Shown piece after piece: positions 6,549 to 11,207 of a stretch of DNA of 11,207 nt (position 1 is its first letter; each line of letters begins with the position of its first letter). Under the pieces are notes generated by a model. It was not told where the DNA came from and made no database searches. It saw nothing but the letters and a program-made list of their open reading frames with translations. Source of the DNA: Candidatus Methanofastidiosum methylothiophilum (GTDB lineage Archaea > Methanobacteriota_B > Thermococci > Methanofastidiosales > Methanofastidiosaceae); assembly GCA_001587675.1 (NCBI GenBank), contig LNGD01000043.1, positions 1-11,207 on the forward strand. The letters run 5' to 3'. The position numbers and the translations under genes are program-made.

Positions 6549-8492
6549 GTGAAAAAGAAAACTGCGTACCAAAAACATTCCCAGATTTTTCGCCAGCGTC
6601 TTTTGGAAGACTTTGTGGAACATATCCCGGACGCGATTTATTTCAAGGATATTCAGGGCCGTTTTGTTTTTATAAACGCGGCCGGGGCCAAGGGGTTGGG
6701 TTTAACCCCTGAAGAAGTCCTTGGAAAAACCGACTGGGACATCTTTCCGCCCCGTCTGGCGAAAAAAGTTATAAAGGACAGCCAGCGTGTTATTAAATCC
6801 GGGAAAGCCATTATTGATCGCGTTGACAAAGTTCCAGAGCATTCGGCCGCCGGAGAGGATTTTTATATTTCAACGACGTTGATTCCGCGCTTTGATCATC
6901 GGGGGAAGTGCATTGGAGTCATGGGAATTGCCCGGGACGTGTCCAAACGGATGCAGTTTGAACATCTGCGTGACAAATGGCTGCCGATGGAAAAGAAGTT
7001 GCTGATGCTCGAGGAGATGACCCGGGTGAAATCCGATTTCATTTCCGCGGTTTCGCATGAAATTCGCACACCCTTGGCCATTATCAAGCAGCTTTTTATG
7101 CTGATTTATGATGAAACAGCCGGGCCGATCAATAATCAGCAGCGGGAACTCCTGGTTAAAGCCAATAATAATATTGACCGCCTTCAGCATATCATTGAAG
7201 AACTTCTGGACATTTCCAGGATCGAAGGGCAGAAGTTCAGCCTCAGCTATTCGTTGATCAAGATGAAAGACTTTTTGCTGGACAGCGCGCCCTTTTTTAA
7301 GGAGTTTGCCGCGGAAAAGCAGATTGCCCTCGAATACCAGATGCCCAAACAGGATATCGCGGTCTTTGTGGACCCGGAGCGTGTCCAGCAGATTATCACC
7401 AACTTAATCAATAACGCGATTAAATTTACTCCCCCGCACGGGAAGATCGTGGTGGAGGTGAAAGTTTTAAAGTCCAAAGTGCGGGTTGGGGTTCTGGATA
7501 ACGGCTCGGGTATCCCGAAAGAAGACCTGTTCAGAATTTTTGAGCGCTTCGTGCAGGTGTCAACGGGTGACGGCGCGAAACGTAAGGGCATTGGATTGGG
7601 CTTGACGATCGTGAAGGCTCTCGTTGAGAAACATGGCGGTGAAATATGGGTTGAGTCCGAGGAGGGGAAAGGCAGCCGGTTTTTCTTTACCTTGCCCCGT
7701 TTTTACACAACGAATATTTTGCCCCCGAAAGTCCGGACCAAGATTAACGCTATGCTTGAGAAACAAAAGTCAGTCAGCCTGGTGAATCTGCTCGTTGTCA
7801 ATTTTGAGGATTTCCGGAAAAGGCTTGATATCGACACAAAGAAGCTGTTCAGGGATATCCATAACATTGTTTTCCAGGCGGGCAAGGATGCTTTCAAACG
7901 GTTCTCGGAGGGGGATTATATTTATGTCACGAATTTGAAAGAAGGGGCCGTCAGCGTTGTTTTTCCCTACGCCGTTAAGGAGGAACCGATTTTTTGTGAC
8001 CTGATCCGGCAGAGGGTCAAGAATTATTTTCTCAAGAATTCGCTCAATGAAATTTTCATGGCGTTGGGTTTGGTTTCTTATACCAGCGAATCGGTGCGGG
8101 GAGAGTTTGACAGCCAGAATTTTCACATCAAAGAATTATATATCGGCTCGGAGATGAGGCTTTATAAGCGCGTTAAATACCATGTGCGGGTTTGCGTTGC
8201 CAAGGGGACGGGGGAGACTCTCGTCGCGGACACCCAGGACTTGTCCTTAGGGGGCATTTGCCTGATCACGCAGGCCCCGTTGGCCACAGACGAGCAGGTC
8301 GGGCTGGTGTTTTCGTTATTGAAAATTCGTAAGGAGATATCAGTTCAGGGGCGGGTCGCGTGGGTCAGCCATGTTGAAGATCACTCCATGACCCAGTTTT
8401 TGGATTATTACCGGATTGGTATTGAATTTACGGGATTGGATAAAAAGCAGCGGGAGATGCTGGCGAAAGAGTTGAGGTTGTATTATGAGTAA
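6549..8492 (+). CDS. Soluble PAS sensor histidine kinase with C-terminal PilZ domain
   Basis: The 647 residues contain no membrane segment, so this is a cytosolic sensor. A PAS domain (about 19-133) has the pattern HIPDAIYFKDIQGRFVFIN. HisKA (about 160-225) carries the phospho-acceptor His170 in VSHEIRTPL. HATPase_c (about 275-385) has the N box NLINNAIKF (285-293), G1 box DNGSGIP (317-323), F box FERF (331-334) and G2 box GIGLGLTIVK (347-356). All kinase residues are intact. Residues about 390-530 are an extra region. Its SLVNLLVVNFEDFRKRL, then EGAVSVVFPYAVKEE, then ALGLVSYTSE layout resembles a degenerate GGDEF-like fold without the signature; this is a weak inference. A PilZ domain (about 535-640) follows, with DLSLGG (564-569). 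Its R-x-x-x-R motif reads R541-VKY-H545, so the second arginine is histidine. The start is GTG without a clear Shine-Dalgarno; an in-frame TAA two codons upstream rules out a longer product. The stop overlaps the next gene by 8 nt. Confidence 0.93.
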   Translation: MKKKTAYQKHSQIFRQRLLEDFVEHIPDAIYFKDIQGRFVFINAAGAKGLGLTPEEVLGKTDWDIFPPRLAKKVIKDSQRVIKSGKAIIDRVDKVPEHSAAGEDFYISTTLIPRFDHRGKCIGVMGIARDVSKRMQFEHLRDKWLPMEKKLLMLEEMTRVKSDFISAVSHEIRTPLAIIKQLFMLIYDETAGPINNQQRELLVKANNNIDRLQHIIEELLDISRIEGQKFSLSYSLIKMKDFLLDSAPFFKEFAAEKQIALEYQMPKQDIAVFVDPERVQQIITNLINNAIKFTPPHGKIVVEVKVLKSKVRVGVLDNGSGIPKEDLFRIFERFVQVSTGDGAKRKGIGLGLTIVKALVEKHGGEIWVESEEGKGSRFFFTLPRFYTTNILPPKVRTKINAMLEKQKSVSLVNLLVVNFEDFRKRLDIDTKKLFRDIHNIVFQAGKDAFKRFSEGDYIYVTNLKEGAVSVVFPYAVKEEPIFCDLIRQRVKNYFLKNSLNEIFMALGLVSYTSESVRGEFDSQNFHIKELYIGSEMRLYKRVKYHVRVCVAKGTGETLVADTQDLSLGGICLITQAPLATDEQVGLVFSLLKIRKEISVQGRVAWVSHVEDHSMTQFLDYYRIGIEFTGLDKKQREMLAKELRLYYE

Positions 8493-8871
8493 GAAGGTCT
8501 TGATCGTCGATGATGAGCAAGATATGGTGTTTGGCCTGCGGATGATGTTTGAGGCGAACAATTTCGAGGTTATGGTGGCTTTTGACGGCCAGGAGGCGTT
8601 GAATATAGCCCGGCAAAGCAAACCGGATATTATGATCCTGGATTTGATGTTGCCGAAAGTGGACGGGTACCGCGTCTGCCGGATGCTGAAGTTCGACGAA
8701 AAATACAGGAAAATTCCGATTGTCATCCTGACGGCCCGGACTTCCGCCGAGGAGATGAAGATCGGGATGGCCGTGGGCGCCGACGCGTATATTGTCAAGC
8801 CGTTTGATCAGCAGGTTTTAATGGATAAAGTGAAGGCCCTGCTGAAACCGAGCGGTTCGCCCTCATCGTAA
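8485..8871 (+). CDS. Single-domain response regulator (CheY-like receiver)
   Basis: This 128-residue protein is one receiver domain with no output domain. It has the acidic pair D9/D10, phospho-acceptor D53 in ILDLMLP, switch T83 in LTAR and K105 in VKPF, so all phosphorylation residues are in place. The ATG sits inside the last codons of the kinase (8-nt overlap), with GAGG at 8474-8477 as RBS. This suggests translational coupling and makes the kinase its likely phosphodonor. The ATPase gene follows after 28 nt. Without an output domain it should act by binding a partner, for example the pilus motor or the kinase itself, or as a relay intermediate. It is clearly related to the second receiver of the protein at 5582-6319, pointing to a local duplication. 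Confidence 0.94.
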   Translation: MSKKVLIVDDEQDMVFGLRMMFEANNFEVMVAFDGQEALNIARQSKPDIMILDLMLPKVDGYRVCRMLKFDEKYRKIPIVILTARTSAEEMKIGMAVGADAYIVKPFDQQVLMDKVKALLKPSGSPSS

Positions 8872-8899
8872 TTTTGCAGAGGGCAGAGGACGGGAAATC

Positions 8900-10579
8900 A
8901 TGATGCAGACAAAACAAGATTTGCGCCGTTATAGAGAAGTGGTGAACCTCCTGCTCAAAGAAGGGTTGATCACGGAAAAGATGCTGGAGTACGCCCGGCA
9001 GGAGGCGCAGATGAGCGGCCTGAATATTGAGAGGGCGCTCATTAAACTTGAGCTGGTGACGGAGGAAGATATTGTTAAGGTGCGTGCTAATGCCCTGGGT
9101 ATCCCGTACATGGACTTAAGCGACTATATCATTGACCCGGAAATCATCGCCATGGTCCCCAAAGAAGTCTGTTTAAAGTTCAGCCTGGTTCCGCTTTTTA
9201 AGATCGGGAACAACATCACCGTCGGGATGGTGGACCCCCAGGACATTGTGGCTTTAGACCAGCTCCGCCGTATCTGCAAGATTGAAAATGTGGACCCTGT
9301 CCTGGTTTCAGAACGGGGCGTCCGTCGGCTTCTCGATTCGAGCTTCGGCATCGGCAGTTCCATTGATGATATTGTTAAATCGATTGATAATGAAGAAGCG
9401 CAGGAGGCGGTCACGGAAGTAGGGGCCGGCGCCCCTTTGGTGAGGCTGGTGAACATCGTGATCGCCCAGGCGGTTAAGGATCACGCGTCGGATATCCATA
9501 TTGAACCGGAAGAGGACGGCGTGCGGATCCGGCTGCGCGTGGACGGTCTCCTGCAGGAACTTAAGATGTTGCCTAAGAAAATCCAGAGCGGGATCATATC
9601 CCGGGTCAAGATTATGGCGAAAATGGATATTGCCGAGAGCCGCAAACCCCAGGACGGGCGGATCCGGCTTAAAATCGAGAATAAGGAACTGGATTTGCGG
9701 GTCTCGACTTTCCCGACGATACACGGGGAGAATATTGTGTTGCGGGTCTTGGATAAGTCCGCTGTCCTCCTTGGGCTGAAAGAACTCGGATTTCTCGAAG
9801 ATGAGCTGCAGGCTTTTCAGAAACTTATCAACCGGCCGTACGGAATTGTGCTGGTTACCGGCCCGACAGGCAGCGGGAAGACGTCAACGCTCTATTCGGC
9901 GTTAACGCAAATTAATTCCGTCGAGAAGAAAATCGTGACCATCGAAGACCCGGTCGAATATGAGTTGTCTCTCATCCGGCAGACCCAGATCAATCCGAAG
10001 GCGGGGCTGACGTTTGCCACCGGCTTGCGCAGTATCTTAAGACAGGACCCGGACATTATTATGGTGGGGGAAATCCGGGACAGGGAAACGGCTGACATCG
10101 CGATTCAGGCGGCCTTGACCGGCCATCTTGTCTTTGCCACGCTCCATACCAATGACGCTCCGTCCACGATCTCCCGGCTGCTTGATATGGGCATTGAACC
10201 TTTTCTGTTATCAACGTCGCTGATCGGGATTCTGGCCCAGCGGTTGGTGCGGACCATCTGTTATAAGTGCAAAGACAAGGTCGAGGTCAGCGGCGCGCTG
10301 TCTTCCGATTTTAATCTGGAGGGACTCAAACACATTTACCGGGGAAAGGGGTGCCGGGAATGTGACGGTACCGGATTGAAGGGGAGAACCGGGATTTTTG
10401 AGTTGTTGCTTATTAGTGAAGAGATCCGGCGGAATATTGAAACCCGCGCCTCGGCGGATGAAATTCGTAAAATCGCCAAGAAGGCTGGGTTTAAAACGCT
10501 GAGGGATTCCGGCGTGCAGCTGGTCCGGAACGGGGTGACGACTCCGGAAGAAGTTCTCCGGGTCACGATGACGGAATAA
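8900..10579 (+). CDS. pilB: Type IV pilus / type II secretion assembly ATPase (PilB/GspE family)
   Basis: This 559-residue hexameric secretion ATPase is the cytoplasmic motor that drives pilin or pseudopilin assembly. The N-terminal part (about 10-150) is a T2SSE_N/MshEN-like domain with two helical repeats (NLLLKEGLITEKMLEYARQE and ALIKLELVTEEDIVKVRANA) and the usual LGIPYMDL. The core has DHASDIHIEPEEDGVRIRLR (194-213), Walker A GPTGSGKTS (321-329), the Asp box TIEDPVEY (347-354), Walker B DPDIIMVGEIRDRETAD (383-399) and the His box LTGHLVFATLHTND (406-419). A tetracysteine zinc motif is present: C454/C457 and C485/C488. These features and the length fit an extension ATPase, not the shorter PilT. 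GAGGA at 8886-8890 supports the first ATG; a second ATG follows at once (8903). The downstream gene is the matching platform protein. PilB and GspE cannot be told apart from this gene alone. Confidence 0.95.
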   Translation: MMQTKQDLRRYREVVNLLLKEGLITEKMLEYARQEAQMSGLNIERALIKLELVTEEDIVKVRANALGIPYMDLSDYIIDPEIIAMVPKEVCLKFSLVPLFKIGNNITVGMVDPQDIVALDQLRRICKIENVDPVLVSERGVRRLLDSSFGIGSSIDDIVKSIDNEEAQEAVTEVGAGAPLVRLVNIVIAQAVKDHASDIHIEPEEDGVRIRLRVDGLLQELKMLPKKIQSGIISRVKIMAKMDIAESRKPQDGRIRLKIENKELDLRVSTFPTIHGENIVLRVLDKSAVLLGLKELGFLEDELQAFQKLINRPYGIVLVTGPTGSGKTSTLYSALTQINSVEKKIVTIEDPVEYELSLIRQTQINPKAGLTFATGLRSILRQDPDIIMVGEIRDRETADIAIQAALTGHLVFATLHTNDAPSTISRLLDMGIEPFLLSTSLIGILAQRLVRTICYKCKDKVEVSGALSSDFNLEGLKHIYRGKGCRECDGTGLKGRTGIFELLLISEEIRRNIETRASADEIRKIAKKAGFKTLRDSGVQLVRNGVTTPEEVLRVTMTE

Positions 10580-10609
10580 ATGGCAGTCTGTAAAGGAGTT
10601 TGGGCCATC

Positions 10610-11207
10610 ATGGGGATTTTAAAGAGTACCCCGCGGGTTAAATTTGCCGAACTTAATATGTTCACCCGGCAGCTTTTCACCCTTCAGAGAGCCGGGTTGC
10701 CTATGCTGATGAGTCTCCATGCTATCCGGGATCAGTCGGAAAGCGTTATGTTCAGGGATGTGATCGACCGTGTGGCGGGGAAAATCGAGGCCGGTTCCAG
10801 CCTGTCGGAAGCGTTGGCGATGTTCCCGTCGGTCTTTAATTCGATTTATGTGAATATGATTCATTCCGGAGAAGTGGCGGGAAAGCTGGACCACATTCTT
10901 GAGCGGTTAGCGACCTTGGGGGAGCATGATGAAAAGGTCCGGCTCCATATCAAATCCGCGATGCGTTATCCCCTGATTGTGGTTGCGACTTTGATTATGG
11001 GGTTTGTTTTTCTTGTCCTGTTCGTCGTCCCCAAATTTACCAATATGTTTGCCAAGTTTGATACGGCGTTGCCTCTCCCGACCCAGTTGTTGCTGCTGAT
11101 TTATAACACGATTGTGCATTTTTGGTGGGTGGTGCTGATCATCCTGGGCCTTTGTTTTTTCGCGTTTTTAAAATTTGTGCAAACCCGGAAAGGACGGTTT
11201 ATCCAGG
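10610..11207 (+). CDS. pilC: Type IV pilus / type II secretion inner-membrane platform protein (PilC/GspF), partial
   Basis: The 199 visible residues belong to the T2SSF family, whose members sit in the inner membrane and transmit ATPase motion to the growing pilus. FTRQLFTLQRAGLPMLMSLHAI (18-39), GSSLSEALAMFPSVF (62-76) and MIHSGEVAGKLDHILERLA (83-101) are typical of the first repeat. Hydrophobic segments at about 121-141 and 172-189 are the expected membrane spans. The frame is open at the window end, so roughly the second half is missing. AAAGGAG at 10592-10598 favours the ATG at 10610. An in-frame ATG at 10580, directly after the pilB stop, would add ten residues but lacks an RBS. The protein begins almost at the first T2SSF domain, without the 50-60-residue N-terminal segment found in many PilC/GspF proteins. 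Confidence 0.93.
   Translation, partial: MGILKSTPRVKFAELNMFTRQLFTLQRAGLPMLMSLHAIRDQSESVMFRDVIDRVAGKIEAGSSLSEALAMFPSVFNSIYVNMIHSGEVAGKLDHILERLATLGEHDEKVRLHIKSAMRYPLIVVATLIMGFVFLVLFVVPKFTNMFAKFDTALPLPTQLLLLIYNTIVHFWWVVLIILGLCFFAFLKFVQTRKGRFIQ

Noticed and set aside
8340..8798. Minus-strand frame of 152 codons across the kinase-receiver junction
   Set aside because: It is antisense to two overlapping genes with clear PilZ and receiver motifs, and has no domain or start signal of its own.
10580..10609. ATG at 10580 as the PilC start
   Set aside because: It has no Shine-Dalgarno, whereas AAAGGAG lies before the in-frame ATG at 10610.

Overview
The window is about 11.2 kb of densely packed, plus-strand bacterial DNA of intermediate GC content. 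It combines single-chain pyruvate:ferredoxin oxidoreductase, a dihydroorotate-dehydrogenase-like flavoprotein, soluble two-component proteins and type IV pilus / type II secretion motor genes. This suggests an anaerobic or fermentative, probably Gram-negative, bacterium. An uncultured candidate lineage such as Omnitrophota is plausible, but that is a guess from gene content and not something the sequence proves. I see no mobile element, CRISPR array, tRNA or rRNA.

Layout. (1) Bases 1-60 are the last 19 codons plus stop of an upstream histidine kinase. (2) A promoter-bearing gap of about 120 bp leads into a three-gene metabolic block, 183-5433: nifJ-type PFOR (1189 aa), a DHOD-like FMN protein (329 aa) and an exported TPR-like protein (212 aa). 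The genes are tightly spaced and the second and third have strong Shine-Dalgarno sequences, so they look like one operon. (3) A 148-bp gap carries a strong imperfect palindrome (5461-5485). (4) A stand-alone protein with two receiver domains follows (5582-6319). (5) A 229-bp gap has a pyrimidine-rich first part, then an A/T tract and a promoter whose -35 region lies inside a perfect 7-3-7 inverted repeat. It ends with a 10-codon leader ORF that stops three bases before the next gene. (6) A signalling and pilus block runs from 6549 to the window end: a soluble PAS histidine kinase with an extra C-terminal region and a PilZ domain, a single-domain receiver overlapping it by 8 nt, a PilB/GspE ATPase, and the start of a PilC/GspF platform protein that runs off the window.

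How the genes may work together. The first block oxidises pyruvate to acetyl-CoA and reduces ferredoxin; the partner flavoprotein's substrate is unknown. In the second block the kinase should phosphorylate the downstream receiver and possibly the tandem-receiver protein. The kinase's PilZ domain and the N-terminal MshEN-like domain of the ATPase both belong to families that can bind cyclic-di-GMP. The cluster therefore looks like a pilus or secretion motor whose regulators are encoded in the same transcription unit. The most notable item is the kinase architecture (PAS-HisKA-HATPase, then a possible degenerate GGDEF-like fold, then PilZ) translationally coupled to a receiver and placed directly upstream of the motor genes. 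Neither c-di-GMP site is fully canonical, so ligand binding is open.
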